In this document: positions 44,345-58,003 of the stretch, piece after piece
Numbering within the stretch: position 1 is the first letter of the stretch
Layout of the letters: each line of letters begins with the position of its first letter
Origin: Galdieria partita
Taxonomy: Eukaryota; Rhodophyta; Bangiophyceae; Galdieriales; Galdieriaceae
Length of the DNA: 64,000 nt
Direction of reading: 5' to 3'
Assembly: GCA_025991245.1 (NCBI GenBank)
Contig: BQMJ01000018.1
Location: 1-64,000 of the forward strand
The notes under the pieces: model-generated
The model's database searches: none
Told to the model about the DNA's origin: nothing
What the model saw: only the letters and a program-made list of their open reading frames with translations
Made by a program: the position numbers and the translations under genes

Positions 44345-47186
44345 TTAAGAATGGAGAGGCAAAAAATTACTCTGCTTCAGTTTTAGGAGCGATTCGATGG
44401 AATATTTTTTTCGTTCTTTCTTTTGAAGCCTTGTCGTTTCTGGTTTGGTCAACTCCTTATTTTCCTGTCGGGTTGTGGATTCTTCTGTGTTCTCCTCTTC
44501 ATCATATCTAACCCATTCTCTATGGTTCATTCCATAACCCACAAAATGTGTGTCTTGCAGAAATTCTATTCTTTCTGTTACGAAACTATATACAGTTATC
44601 AAGAGTTTTGGAAATCGACGATTAAAGTATTGCCAAAAGTTATGGTTCAAGTTCTCCTCTCGATCATAACAAGGCAATATGCCTAATATTTGTTGAACTG
44701 ATGATGGTAACTCGTTATAATGTGAACGCTTATTTCTAATTAAACGCAATAAATCAGAGACACTAGAAGTATCATAATTTCGGCTATTGGGTGCTTTAAG
44801 GACACTCATATCGATCCTTGTTGCCCAAGATATTCTCCTAGTTTCGATGGAAGCCAGTGCAACACGGCAATATTTTTCAAACGAAACAATCAAATCGGTG
44901 TTCTCCTTTGAACCATTTCCATTTTTGAAAAATGAAAGTCGATCAGAAACATCAGAGAGAAAGGAAAGTTTCTTCGTATCACTCCAAAAAAGGGGATGCT
45001 TCAGAACCTGTCGAGCAGAAGGTCTTGTCAACGGATTTAGCGCAATCATTTTCTCAATCAAGTCTTTGGCATCCCATAATTGAAGTTTTTCCAATTCTTT
45101 AAGATTGTAGTCACCTATCCGTTTGTATGAATAAGTATAATATATAAAATATAATTGACCAACCTTTACATATTTTGGACTCTCTCTCATAAATCGAGTC
45201 TCCAAATGGATGTTTACCTCCTGTCAATACAAAAAACAAAATACAACCTGCTGCAAATATATCCAACGAAGTATTTTGTTTTTCTTTGTTCAAAACTTCA
45301 GCTGCTCTCCAACCTAAACTTCCTTCTGCTTTATTACTCGTACTGTTTCCATTTGTGACACAAGCCAAGGTTGTCTCGGTATTCATCTTCTTGGCCAAGC
45401 CAACATCTGCTATTTTGATTCGATAGTGTTCACAACATAATTCGTCGTTCAAAGAATATTTCTTTGGTTCAATAATCAAAATATTTTGAGGCTTCAGATC
45501 TCGATGGACAACTCCATATCGATGCAAGTCCATCAAACCATACATGATTTGTCGCAAGATGGGAACATAACAATAGGAAGAAACTTGCGTCGATTCTTGC
45601 CAAAGTCGGACTTGTTCTTCAAGAGTCCTGTCACACAGCTCCAAAGCAAGATACACAAATAATTGATCTTCTTCCATGGCATAATAATGAATGACATAAG
45701 GACTAAGTTCATCCAGTTTAATCAGCATTTCGATTTCTTTCCGAGCCAAATCATAGAAAGTTTTCAACATCCGTTTAATGGCGACTTTTCTTCCATCTCT
45801 ATCCAAACGACCTTCAAAAACAACTGTTCCATGAGAACCAAGACCCAAAATATGATGAGTTAGAATGAGCTTTCCAATTTTATACTCTTCTGTAATAGAC
45901 TTGTCACCATTCCCAAATGAATAGTGACTGTTAGTTTCTCGTTTGAAAACTTTCTTTTCCAGGATTCTCCATAAAAACCATTTCATTCCATCTTTCTTTC
46001 TCTCTGAAGAATCACGAGGGGCAATACTCCGGAAAACAAACAACCTTCCAACCAACTCTTTCCAATAATAGAATAGAAGCGTACAAAGTCCACCAATCAA
46101 TACTGAAACAAGCAAAATGAAATATTGTTTTAGGAATACTGAATAATACCTTAAATGTTTGTAAGAGATTGAAAAACGTATTCCGTCAATGGGCTCTTCA
46201 GCTTCTATATGCCAATCTGTATTGGGAACATCGGAAATCATCTTAAGTGAAGAAAATGAAATCCAATCATTATGAGTTGGCTTGCTCTCTTTTTTAAACA
46301 TATCACCCAAGGCAATGATATTCATGACAGGTGTCTCAAAAGATCTTGACCACAGCAGATGTTCTCCTTCATCTTTTAAACTCACTTGTTGGACGTCTAT
46401 GAAAAGTTTTCCATACCAAACGTTATTGTCAAGAGTTCCAGAAACTTTCCTATCATTGGTAAACAGAAAATTCGAAGGCTCAAAACGACTAAAGTTGGCA
46501 AAATGACTTTTTCCTGTATTGGCGTCATACATACGAAGGCCAACAAACTTGCGAAAGACTATGCCCAAGTTTTTCACTTGATATTGTTGGAACAAGTAAG
46601 CACAAGAGTCATCATTTCCTTCCATGCAAGGAATAGGAAAAGGTTCTTCTTCAGAATAGAATTCTATTTCCTTCAAAATCCTTCCTGTATCTAATTCGAT
46701 GAGAAGGGCACTGGTGTCTACTCGATATAGAGTCAATAGTGACTCGCTATTTCCTAGAAAGTAAGGAACCATTCCATCTTCTTTTAAAATATAAAGACGA
46801 TAATCAGGACCTATACTGGAATATTTGAAACTTTATCTTGAAATAGTGAATAGAAACCAACCTAGAATGCATCGGTCCAAAGCAGAGGGCTGTTCTTCCT
46901 TGTTGGGTAAAAATATCTTTTCTGACTTTATAGACCATAAAGAAAACCCTTGAACCGCATGAAGCAATTCAACAGAGCCATCTAAAAGCTCCAAGAATAA
47001 GAACGGACATGTTTTATCGAGGTAAATGTGTTTGCTTAAAGTTGCTTTTGGTACTAAGGCGTTACTAGAGACATTGGGGAAGATAAGAGGTTTTGCTTCA
47101 GAGGCTTTAGAACAATCAGTAACTGAAAGTAAGCACAACCAAAATAAAGCAACAAGAAACCAAAGCTTTGTAAGACTTGCTTTCAT
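44345..47186 (-). CDS. IRE1-type unfolded-protein-response kinase/endoribonuclease
   Basis: ER stress sensor that cleaves mRNA introns when misfolded proteins gather. Three exons (47186-46862; 46810-45164; 45114-44345), 913 aa. A signal peptide (LWFLVALFWLCLLS) starts a lumenal domain of about 330 residues, then a membrane segment (YFILLVSVLIGGLCTLLFYY). The kinase domain has GLGSHGTVVF, VAIKRML, VVHRDLKPQNIL and ADVGLAKK, where Val replaces the Phe of DFG, and GWRAAEVL in place of the usual GWRAPE. The KEN RNase domain shows DLLRLIRNKRSHYNELP with the catalytic Arg, Asn and His in place. A Lys/Glu-rich tail follows. The start is supported by the signal peptide. Confidence 0.92.
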
Positions 47187-47403
47187 ATGGAGTGGTTAAC
47201 ATTCCACAAAATTCCAATAAAGAAGAAATAGACAATGCATTTCATCAGAGTTGTCTTGCTATTCTTCATTATATATTGCATATAGGAATAAACATTAAAA
47301 GAATTCCGTTCTAGAATAACAGTTTTCAATATTATCAATCTGAACAGTTGAAAATCTTCAAAGATTGCGAAACTTTACCAAAATCATTTCACGGTCGACC
47401 GAA

Positions 47404-50400
47404 ATGGAAGAGCCATTGCCACGAGGAAAGTCACCCAAGACACCAACTTTTAGTAGGTTGGATAAAACAAGCACCGAGTCGACGAAAAGTAGATTGAACA
47501 GTACAATACAGAAGAGGCAATCCAATTCTTTCTTTGACGAATGGTTGAAGGGAAGAAAGAAAAGACGTTTACACCATTCCTTTTCCATAGACGAAAGTGA
47601 TTCGACGGATGAAGTGAGTATTTGGAAACAGAATTTACACTCTTTCTAAATATTTCTAGTTGAATGAGAATAGCGTTACTTTTCAAGGACCTGTTGTTTT
47701 GAATATGTTCAACGTTCAAGCTGCTGAAATGGAAAATACTGCCATGTTAGGTGTTGTTCAAAGTGTTAATGTACGTAGTGGCCGTATAAACCTAATATCG
47801 TGGAATCATATGATGGTTGTTTGTGAAGAGTTACCAGAATTACTTTATCCAAATGTTTCCAGAAAAGATTGGCAGATGGAAGAGGAAGAACAGGAAGAGA
47901 ATCACGACCAAGACAACGACGTTGTTGTTAAACCTGGCATGATATTACCTTTTTCTATATTATCCATTACTAAACAAGGGTAAGATACCGTAGAAGGATA
48001 AATACGTTGAGTTTCTTGCTAAACGAATCAACTAAGCGCTCATTGGAACATACAAGTGTCCATACTTCCAAAAAATGTGAACCGACACGTGGATCCCTGG
48101 TTTCTTACAAAGGTATCTTCATTGAGTATTTATAGGATTTGTCTTGATTGTTTGAAAAGGGTTGTTTGGTTTATGGAATGATTTATGAAAAAGAAGAGTA
48201 CGGTTATCGTGTTACTTTTGGATTTGAATCAATTCAGTATGATGGCTTTCTTCCATTGGAAGAGTTGGAATCGAAAAACCTCAAGGTAGTTATTATTCAA
48301 CGTAAGGAATGTCATACTTGAACTTTGTATAGTTGGGAAGCTTGATTTGGTGTGTAATAACTCATGTCAAGAGAGTGGACAAGAAAGCTGTTGTTAGGGT
48401 CTCTACAAATAGACAACTTGTTTGTTCTTCCAAGATATCTTATGAAAGCAAATGGCCTTTTGGTTGTGTGTTTCCAGGTCTTAGGATGGAAGGACGAATA
48501 TCAAAGAAATGGAAAGGAAATTGGACGAGTATTCAGTTAGCTTCAGATATGACGGGTAAGTGTACTTATTTAAAAGTAAATTGTAGTTTGAATTGTATTT
48601 GTAGGTTTTGCATATTCGATGGAGGAGAAGACCGTAAATTCTTTTCAGGATTGGAGAGTGACTTTTGTGGATTTTGGCAAGAGAGTGATATATTTATCGT
48701 CTATTGAAAGTTTAGTCGACTTTCTTGAGCCTGCAAAACTACCGAATTCATGGAAACTTGGAGATATTCTAGAGAATGTTGTTGTTGAAGGTCATCTTTC
48801 CAATACGAAAGGTAACCGTAAGGACAAAGTTTGTAAATGCTATGACTAATATCTCACACAAGGTTTACTACTGAGACACCATGAAAGTAATACAACTTTA
48901 TTTGCTCCCAAAAGTCAATTGGCAGACTTTCAATCTCGTGATAACACTTCAACATCATATTCATTGCCTCCTTTGCAATCGATAGTTCGTTGTAGGATTA
49001 TTGCATTCTCACCTTTGGATGGTACTATTGTCGTTAGTTTGAAAGCAAGCACTTTATCGAAGACTATCATTAGTTTTGATGAACTCTATCCTGGAAGGCG
49101 AGTGCAGTGCAAAATAGAAAGTGAGTTGATAGAAATCCTTTCTTTTGATTTCTTTGCTTATTCAATTTCCAGGTGTACGAGATAATGGCTGTATATGTAT
49201 AATTGAAGATAAGATCCGTGCTTGGATACCTCAAATACATTTTGGAGATACAGTTGGTACTCGACTTAAGAACAAGTGGGTTCCTGGAAAGGTTAGAATT
49301 TTCTGTTTCTACAATGTTGTACCTATTTATGAAATGGTTTATGTAGCAATTGGTGGGATGTGTGTTGAGTATTTTTCAAGACAGTCATCGATGCACAATA
49401 ACTGCAAAGAAAAAGTTTTTGGATAGTCAATATCCTGTTATTGCTTCGATACAAGATGCCAAAAGGAATATCGGTTCAGCTGCTTATTGTTGCGTATATC
49501 GAATAAGTTCTTCACGTGGACTGCAAGTAGAGTTTTTTCAAGGAGTGAAGGGGTATGGTTTGTTATTTATTTTGTATTGAATATGCCAAAATGCTTTAGG
49601 TTTCTTCCTGTTTCTTATATGGGCTTGGAACAATTACCCAATGTAGAATGGCTATCAGAGAACTATCCTGTTGGGAAAACATTGAAAGTTTGGATTCTCT
49701 CAGTTCACGAAGGGTCTCATCGTATAACTGTTAGTCTTTCAAAGGATATCATAAAGCTGAATAGTGACTCGAGTACCATTGTTACTAATGGAGCCATTGT
49801 GGGTATAGAACATGGAAACCTTATTGTAGAAGTAAGTTGCACAAATACATTGCCCTTTTGTAATACCAATGCCATTTATGTAGGTATATCTTGATTCAAG
49901 GAAGAGAGCTCTTCTTCCGAAAGAACATTTATCAGATTTCTCCTCTTTGTCGGAAAAAATTTATTCTCTTCTCGTTTCATATTTTGAAAATAGTTCATCT
50001 ATTCTACCTGTAGAACAAGTTGTCATTTTGAGATCACGTATTTCTTCCAACGATTGTCGTGCTTTGGTGTCTCTAAAAAGGTCACTTATTCAATTTGCCG
50101 TTGCTTATCCTTCATTTTCAAATGACCCTATCACATTGAGTGAATGGAAAGCCAATCAGATGTTGCCAGGTTTTGTGGAGAAAGAGAATTTACACAAATA
50201 CTTGATAGGGTCTATTGGTAATTGGAAGGCTTGGATGGATAAGAATGAATGGAGCTTAAATGAGAAGCTCATGTTACGAACTCCTCGAAAGCATGAAACA
50301 GTCTGGTGTCGTCTTCATGTTGATGAGAACATGGAAAGAAAGTTGTCACTCTGGACGCAATTTGATTATTCAGACAATCAAGATTGGAACAGAGAGTTTT

Positions 50401-53400
50401 CTTTTTATCCAACTCGATATTTTGATGATTTAGAACAATGGAAGAATAGAATGTTACAGTGGAAAGTTATGGAGGAGTCTACAACTCAAAATTTGTTCAA
50501 ACAAGGGGAAATAGTTTCAGCTCAATTGATTTCCAAGCGTCCACATGGATATGTCTTTTCACTTAGGACCGATGACTTGAAAGAAGAACGAGTAACCGGT
50601 GTATCTCTCGCTGAATCGGAGCAAATATCGAATCCAACAAATGTTCGTATTCTTGAATATGACAGTCTCTCTGGATTCTTTCTTGTTTCTCCAGTAGAAG
50701 ACGACAAAGCAGAATCTCGTTCTCCAGGAACAGAAACATCATTAACTCCATTAGCATACAACAGTCGATTGCGAGGTATTGTTATACTTATCAAAGAGGA
50801 ATACTTAATTATGAAAATTCCTCAATTGAATAATTTGCTGGTTTATTTCACTTCCTGGGACCCAAGAGTTCGTATGAACTTGTCAGTAATATACTCGATA
50901 GACTCGGTGATAGAAGGAACAGTTTATTGTTGTTCTGAAGAAATGACTATGTTAGTTTCTATGGATGCAAATGAAAAGAAGAAAGAAACGATAGAGAAGC
51001 TGCAAATCGGAGACTATGTCATTGGGAGAATCGTCCGTATCTCTACTGTTCACCTTCATTTATTCATTCCCAAGTATTCAGCCTATGGAAGAATTCATTG
51101 TTCACAAATCATATCTGAACCAGGAATGGATTCTTTCATATCACCTTTGGAACATTTCCAAGTTGGACAACAATTGGAAGCTAAGGTTATAGGAAATAGT
51201 CATTCAAAGAGACATCAGATATTGGATTTGACTTTGAATAGAAACGATACAGAAACCTCAGAAAAGGGCTTGATGGATTGGTCAGATTTATCTTGTCGTC
51301 AATGCTTCATTGGCTTCGTACACAAAATACTTACCAACAAAGTGTTGATTTCTTTCTCATCTAAAGTGATTGGTGTGATGAAACGTTGGGGCTTTTCACA
51401 TGATGAGCGACAATTGTCTTCCAACCAAATATTTGCTTCTTTACGTATAGGACAACCTCTTCATTGTACTATTGTCCGATTGAATACTTGTAAAAAACTA
51501 TTGCAAGTTGCTTTGAGTGATTTGGTAAAGCCAGTTCATGTTGGAGACACTATAGTTGCCAACATAAGGCAACTTTTGAATGGAGCTGAATTTAGTCTAC
51601 AGTTGCCTAAATGGGTAAAATGGAGTTTACGCACTTGTCGAGGTATTTTGTCCTTTACGGATGTCGATGATAACTTTGATCGAGCTGTTGCAAAGATTTC
51701 ACATCTCAGACCTGGAAAGTGGATCAAAGGTGTCATTGTAGAATGCACTACTTTTAAGGAAAGACCAGTTGTGTTGTTGTCTCTACGAGATTCTGATGCC
51801 GAATCAGCACAAGGCATGCCAAAGGATATCCGTTGGAAGAATCTTGTGGACTTGAAAATAGGTCAACTTGTTCGTGGGTTCATTCGTCATCATTCCTCAA
51901 AGGGCTGTTTTGTTCAACTTTCAAGCAATATCGTTGGAAGAGTTATGCTTCGTAACTTGTCTGATGGTTTTATTCAAAATATTGAAGAAAACTTTCCATT
52001 AGGACAACTTGTGACTGCAAAAGTGATAGATATTCAACAGGGACAAATAGAATTATCATTAAGAGAAAGTGATTTGTCAGATAGGCAGACAATCTATTCC
52101 ATTCTTCAAAATGGCTTGTGTTTACAAGGAACTGTGAAGAACATTCAGCCATTTGGCATATTTGTATCTTTGGGATTAGGAGTTACTGGCCTTTGTCATG
52201 TATCTACGTTAGAAAAACAGAGTACATATCGAGTTGGAGAAGTAATATGGGTTGGAGTGGACAGTGTGGATAGAGAAAAGGGACGAATCAGTTTGCATCC
52301 TTTGGACCCGGTAAAAGAGAATGGAAGAATAAGAACTCTTTCGGAACTTGTAGGAATTGGTTCTATGAACAAGAGCTCTATATTTCAATATGCTCCTGTA
52401 AACAGTGAACCGGTTCACGAGGATTCTGCTGCTATGGAAAGTAGCGATGAAAGCGAAGTTAATCAATCTAATTGCGAAGTATTACAAGTACCTGAGAGCT
52501 TTCAACTAGAAGATGAGTTTTTATCCGAGAATGATGATAGCCGGAATAGAGTAAACAATAGTAATGTGACGATGATGGAAAACTCAAAATCGCAACGAGA
52601 CTATGAAAGATTGGAAGGACATTCTGATGAAGAAATCGAATTGGAGCGTTCATTGACAGAACCACAAAATGAAGAAGATTTTGAACGATGCATACTTGCA
52701 TCGCCTGACGATTCAAGCATCTGGATTAGATACATGGCGTACTTTATAAGCATGCATCAGGTAATGAGAGCAATCTTGTTTCAATAATTGACAACTTATT
52801 CTAGTGAATAGATACAAAAAGCAAAGGAAACTGCCCGTAGAGCGTTGGAGAAAATTTCCGTAAGGAAACAAGAAGAAAAGCTCAACATATGGATTGCCTA
52901 TCTCAACTTGGAAGCGCAGTATGGAGATGATATTCGCTTATCTTCTATCTTGGAGGAAGCTTGTAGTCGAACCAATGCGGAAAAGGTGGGTGAATAGTTT
53001 TATTTAGCTATCTCGGCTGTTTTTATAATATTATCTGTTTGCGTAGCTTCTCTTGAATTTTGCAAAAAGTATGCAGAAGACACGAAAGGAAAAGGCTGAA
53101 GAAGTGTATCTTCGTGCATGTCGTCAGTTTAAGCATTCTCCAGAGGTATTAGAAAAACCAAAAAAATTGTTCTATTTGATCACTAAGAGAACTTGCGTAG
53201 GTTTGGATGCAAACGGGTATTTTCTATTACGAGAAACAAAATAATGTTTCGGCGGGTCGAAAGACTTTGGAACGAGCTTTGTTATCTCTTCCAAAACAAG
53301 ATCATATACAAGTTATTACCAAATTTACTGTTCTGGAATACAAATTTGGTTCCATAGAACGTGCGAGGACCATTTTTGAGAATATGATTAGCTCGTTTCC

Positions 53401-53684
53401 AAAGCGTCTTGATATATGGAATGTATATCTTGATATGGAATGGAAACAAGTTAGTACGGAAGAAGATAAAGTAAGTAACAGTGAATGAAGTTTTCAAGAA
53501 TTATCACATTCTGTTATATTAGGAAAGATTAAGACTATTGTTTGAACGTGCCTGTTCACTTTCATTGTCTTCCAAAAAGATGAAGTTTTTGTTCAAGAAA
53601 TATTTAGAATTTGAGAAAACGATAGGAGGCAATCCTGAAAGAGTAAAGACGTTGGCGAGAGAATACGTTGAAAAGCAACTGTAA
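47404..53684 (+). CDS. RRP5/PDCD11, S1-repeat and HAT-repeat rRNA processing factor
   Basis: Large nucleolar scaffold needed for both 18S and 5.8S/25S rRNA maturation. About fifteen exons; the largest runs from about 49884 to 52759. The N-terminus is basic and Ser-rich (KRQSNSFFDEWLKGRKKRRL). Repeated S1 domains follow, best seen near 51840-52075 (KIGQLVRGFIRHHSSKGCFVQL with LGQLVTAKVIDI) and 52090-52300 (GTVKNIQPFGIFVSLG). After an acidic linker, HAT/TPR-like repeats begin with WIRYMAYFI and end with RLRLLFERACSLSLSSKKM and LKKYLEFEK-type motifs, as in yeast Rrp5. Some mid-gene exon borders are unresolved. It diverges from IRE1 (217 bp) and converges with the biotin ligase (26 bp). Confidence 0.94.
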
Positions 53685-53710
53685 TAAATAATAGTTATTG
53701 CAATGGTATT

Positions 53711-54897
53711 TTACTTTTCTCGAATGATGGCTCGACCTTGATGCCAATCCAAACTAGACAAGTCGGGATCTAAAGAAATCAATCGCCCTTGCTCGTCACG
53801 AACCAAAATGTTTCCTTCTTCAGATAGATTTTCGACAAATGCATATCCCAGCACTTTTTCTTGCTTAGCAGAGAAGAGCTGCAATCGTTGTCCCGAGTGT
53901 AACCAATAACTCAAGAAGCGTGGAAGAAATTGTTGGAAGCCATCTTGCAGAAAAAGACTATACATATCCTCAAAACGACTCAAAACACGAGCCAAGAGAC
54001 ATTCTCTATCAATGATAGCACAAGAACCATCAGGTACAAGTCGTTGAAGCCATGTCGACAAGCAGGTTGTAGGGTAGGAATTATTTACATTCAAACCAAC
54101 TCCAATAACTAAACTTAACTCATCTTTCCAAACTGTTCCTTCACAAAGGACTCCACCAACCTTCTGATCATCTAAGTAGAGGTCATTCGGCCACTTGATT
54201 CTTAACGGAAGGCATTTCCAGGTAGGATCTTCAGAAAGAAAGACAACTCATGATTACTGAACTAGATATACAACTATCAAAGTCATCACTTACCATCCTT
54301 GACTACTTCCACAATTGCAAGAGCAACAAGATACTGAATAAAAGACACACTGCGCCAAGGTTTTAAATGAAGGTTGCCCTTCACAAGAGACTCACTTCTG
54401 GTGGAATATAATGAGTAGGAACAAACTGTTGAAAACGCAAGGGAACCAAACTCCGTTTGCCAGTGATTGCTTCTTCGACCTCTTCCTTTGGTTTGAGTCT
54501 CTGCCACAACCACCATATCTTTCAAATTTAAACTTTCGAAAAGAGAACGGGCAACGTCTTGTGTGGAAGAAACTTCAGGACTATAAGCTAATAAATGTCC
54601 TAAACTCTTAGACTTCAAATTGCGAAAATATTTTTGAGGTTGAAAGTAACGTGAGCAGTTGGACAAGTCTGCCGTACGACGACATTCCTTGTGAAGAGAT
54701 TCAGAAACGCTTCCAGGTTGAGATGGGTGAACAAATTCAGTCCTTTGCTTTGAAGTGAACTCATTTCTCTCTGAAGAAGTAACTATGCGGAGACGAAAGC
54801 ACTCGGAAAGCTTCAGCAACGAATCGCTCTTGCTTTGTACGAGTTCCAAACAATATTGATCAGTTTTGCAGTGTAATTCAACTAGAAATGCAGTCAT
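53711..54897 (-). CDS. Biotin-protein ligase (holocarboxylase synthetase)
   Basis: Activates biotin as biotinyl-AMP and attaches it to carboxylases such as acetyl-CoA carboxylase. Two exons separated by a roughly 55-nt intron near 54233-54287. Key motifs: STQDVARSL, AETQTKGRGRRSNHW (the biotinyl-AMP loop), EFGSLAFS, IKWPNDLYLDDQKVGGVLCE and VIGVGLNVNN. The C-terminal domain ends with FSAKQEKVLGYAFVENL and LVRDEQGRLISLD, the usual SH3-like tail. About 115 N-terminal residues precede the catalytic core and could include a targeting or regulatory part. The ATG at 54897 is 11 nt after the stop of APC2 on the same strand. Confidence 0.9.
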
Positions 54898-54908
54898 GGC
54901 TGAGGACT

Positions 54909-57900
54909 TCACTTATTCACCATAAACAGGCCGTCGATACATTTCAGCTTCTGTTGTTGAACCAAATTGGTCAACAATCCATTCAATTCATATTCGGTTT
55001 TGTCATATCGCGGATTGATAACAAATACCTAAGTTGTTTGTTTTGATAATGATGGATGGAATTGTTAGCAGGATTCTTGCCTTGAGTAGTTTATGGATTC
55101 GTTCCAAAGGTAGCGCCTGAAAGCTTTCCAAGATTCCATATATATATCTTTCATAGATCCAGATATTGCTTGAACCTGTTTGTTCACTGCGTTCTTCTTC
55201 AGCCATAGTTTCTTCCTCTATGATGAGCTCCTCTTTTTCAAAATTTCCTTCATAACTCTCTACGAACTCATAGATTTCTCCATTCAACTAATGTAACCAA
55301 GTAAGGAATAGTTATCAATGGAAGTTTCACCTACTTCCTGCAGAAGACCTTGATTGACCAATGGAAGTATCTTACGTTTCAGGAAATCGGCGCTAACAGA
55401 AAGCTCCTCGCATAGTTGTTGAAGATTCCATTGGCCATGTCTGCCAAATAGGATAAGGACACAACCTTGAAGTGGACTCACTCGAACACTGATCGTTTGC
55501 CCCTTTTCTGTAGTCAACGATAGTTTCATAGCTAATATTCAAGCATCAGAACGATTTTTGATCAGCAAATAAGTTGATAAGTGATATTTATAGCGTCTTA
55601 CCTCCACAACTCAGGTCCCATAAGAGCTTCCTAGGCTTCTTCATTTCTTCAAAATGTTTCTGGAATGAGTCCAGTGCGCAACGAATCTCAACAGGAGGAA
55701 CAAAACTTTCATCTGTAAGTTTGGGCCATACGATCTAACAATATGTCAGTTTCACACACTGAACTCTCTACAACTACGATTCACATGCTTACTTTAGAGC
55801 AAACTACGATTTCGAAACTCTCGTCTTTCCAAGATGATATTTGCTCTTTCGCACTAGTCAGAAGACGCCTGGATTCCCTTAGATCCCGCAACATGATGTC
55901 ACAAGAATGCAAAGAACTTTCTCCGAAACGCAGCTTGAGAAGTTCAACATTTCGCATCTAAGAAAATTGAAAACTTCAGTATAAAGTACATGAATTTGGA
56001 GTTTTATACCTCTTTGTCCAATTGAAAATCAAGACTTTTAAGGATTCTGTCAGCCAATGCCGTTCTGTATTCGTTTAAGAAGGATTCCTTTGAACTAAAA
56101 CAAATATATAATGTCAATTTATAAACAATAAATCATCTAAGTAACCTACCCATATATACTTAATAGAATTCCAAAGGCATCATCCATGCCAGAAACATAC
56201 TCATCATAAGGAGCGTCCGCAGGTAGCGGCATCCATTTCGCCTCTTCAAGTAAAGACATCAACAAATAGTCAAACTCATTCAACAAGAAAACTTCATACC
56301 TATCGCTTCTTCATCTTCTTCTGCCATATTTTGTGACGCCGAAATCAATTCCTGAAAGGTTTCATCCTCTGTCTCGTTCGTTAATCCATAAATAATGCAT
56401 CGTATTGTATCCGATCTATTCTGAAGATATTTCCTAACTGGTTTGCTAATATCAGAGAGAATGTTGCCATCAGGGTCTACTATTCGAAGTGAATGAATAG
56501 CATGTACATAAGTCGCCAGAATGTCTGATGTGGTGGCTCCAGCATGTAACAGACGCTTGTTGAGTTGTGACTTGAAAGCTTTAGACAATTCACGTTTCTG
56601 GTCTGTTTTCTGTAAACAATCCTTGAGGTCTTCTAATGCAGGTAAGCTATCTGGATAATCAACCACAATATCAAACATCTCACTAATTCTTAGTCTCGCA
56701 AGTTCTTGAGCAATGAGATGATCGATACGTAAATAACATTGAGTATAGAGCTTCTCTTTCTCTAGATACCAGTTCTCGGATGTCTTTGCTTCTTCATCTT
56801 TCATGACGTGAGCTTTGTCAGTTGGTGACATCCTTTCCAACAACAATGGACTTTGGTGGCAAGGCAATGGTGAAACATTCGACAACTGGGAGCCTGACAC
56901 GCTTGCTTCAGTTCTCATTCCAAGTATCCAACGTAGCCAGTTTATAACATTGCTATCTAACCAGTTGCTAAGAGATGGCAACAATCGAATAGTGAAATTC
57001 CCTTCATGAATTTTCAGTAGTGACTACGACGACAATGTTTAATAGTTGTAGACTCTGGAATGAATCATTCACCTGAAGTTCATTTAATATGACTTTGTAT
57101 AACACTTGCAAAACCAAGACTGATAAACCTAACGACTCTAAATAAGTACAAACAGAGAAAAAGCCTGGGCAAAAGTCAAACACGAATATATACTCATCAA
57201 GAAATAGAACATTCACCTTCCATCGACAGTTTCTCTGCATCCGACTCAGGACAACTCCAGTCAACCTGTTGGAAACTAGCCTTTGCAAAAGTCCTTAGAA
57301 ACTCTTCAAACTGCGGGGTAACAATGCTTGTCAATTTCTATCAGAAGTTAATCAACAAAATGCATCAAGACGTGGATACATACACAAGAAAACCAAGTTT
57401 CAAAGCTATTCTCAAGCAATGCAGTGTCTTTCTTGGAGCGAACACTTCCAATCAATAGCAGCAACTCAATACAACTAAATACATAAGATAATCAACAACT
57501 CAGGTCGGATGACAAGTTCAAAGATAATAGGCTAACCTTTTGCGAAACTCGACAAGTTGTTCAAGCGAGTTGCTAACCTGTAACAGTAGCTAATTTAGAA
57601 TTAGTCACGGTTCAACAAGAGAAACCTTTATATGACGATGAAATACTCACTTCCCCACTTTTCGAAGGCTGTTCCAAGTTTTCCGTGAGCTTACTTATCA
57701 AAGGAGCACCAATTTTCTGAAAAACGTCCTCGATCAACTCACGGAGAACTGTATCAAGAAACTATTCCGTGATCTGTAAGTCGAAAGGTATAGTTTGTTG
57801 CCAACCAACCATTATACTTGACTTTTCAAAAGTAACTTCAACTACTCCTCGTATTCTTTCTATTTCTATCCATTCCATTTTTGAAGTAGAAACACAATTC

Positions 57901-57959
57901 AATAGAAAACTTGTAAGGAGCTCTTCAGCATACTCAATCTTATCCCAATGTGACGACAT
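54909..57959 (-). CDS. APC2: Anaphase-promoting complex subunit 2 (APC2, cullin-like)
   Basis: Cullin scaffold of the APC/C ubiquitin ligase that binds the RING subunit APC11. About a dozen exons with introns near 50 nt. Recognisable blocks are KRLLHAGATTSDILATYVHAI, SLRIVDPDGNIL, PVRKYLQNRSDTIR (a family signature), a cullin homology stretch containing VELLKLRFGE and LRDLRESRRL, IVWPKLTDESF, QGCVLILFGRHGQWNLQQL and the C-terminal winged-helix block with ERIHKLLK. The ATG at 57959 (MSSHWDKIEYAEELL) is the first good start; longer open frame upstream lacks an ATG. It diverges from MZT1 with 44 bp between starts and is followed by the biotin ligase ORF after 11 nt. Confidence 0.9.
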
Positions 57960-58003
57960 TTTCAATTGCGCCAAAAATTGATTTAAATCGGGACACAAAC
58001 GAA

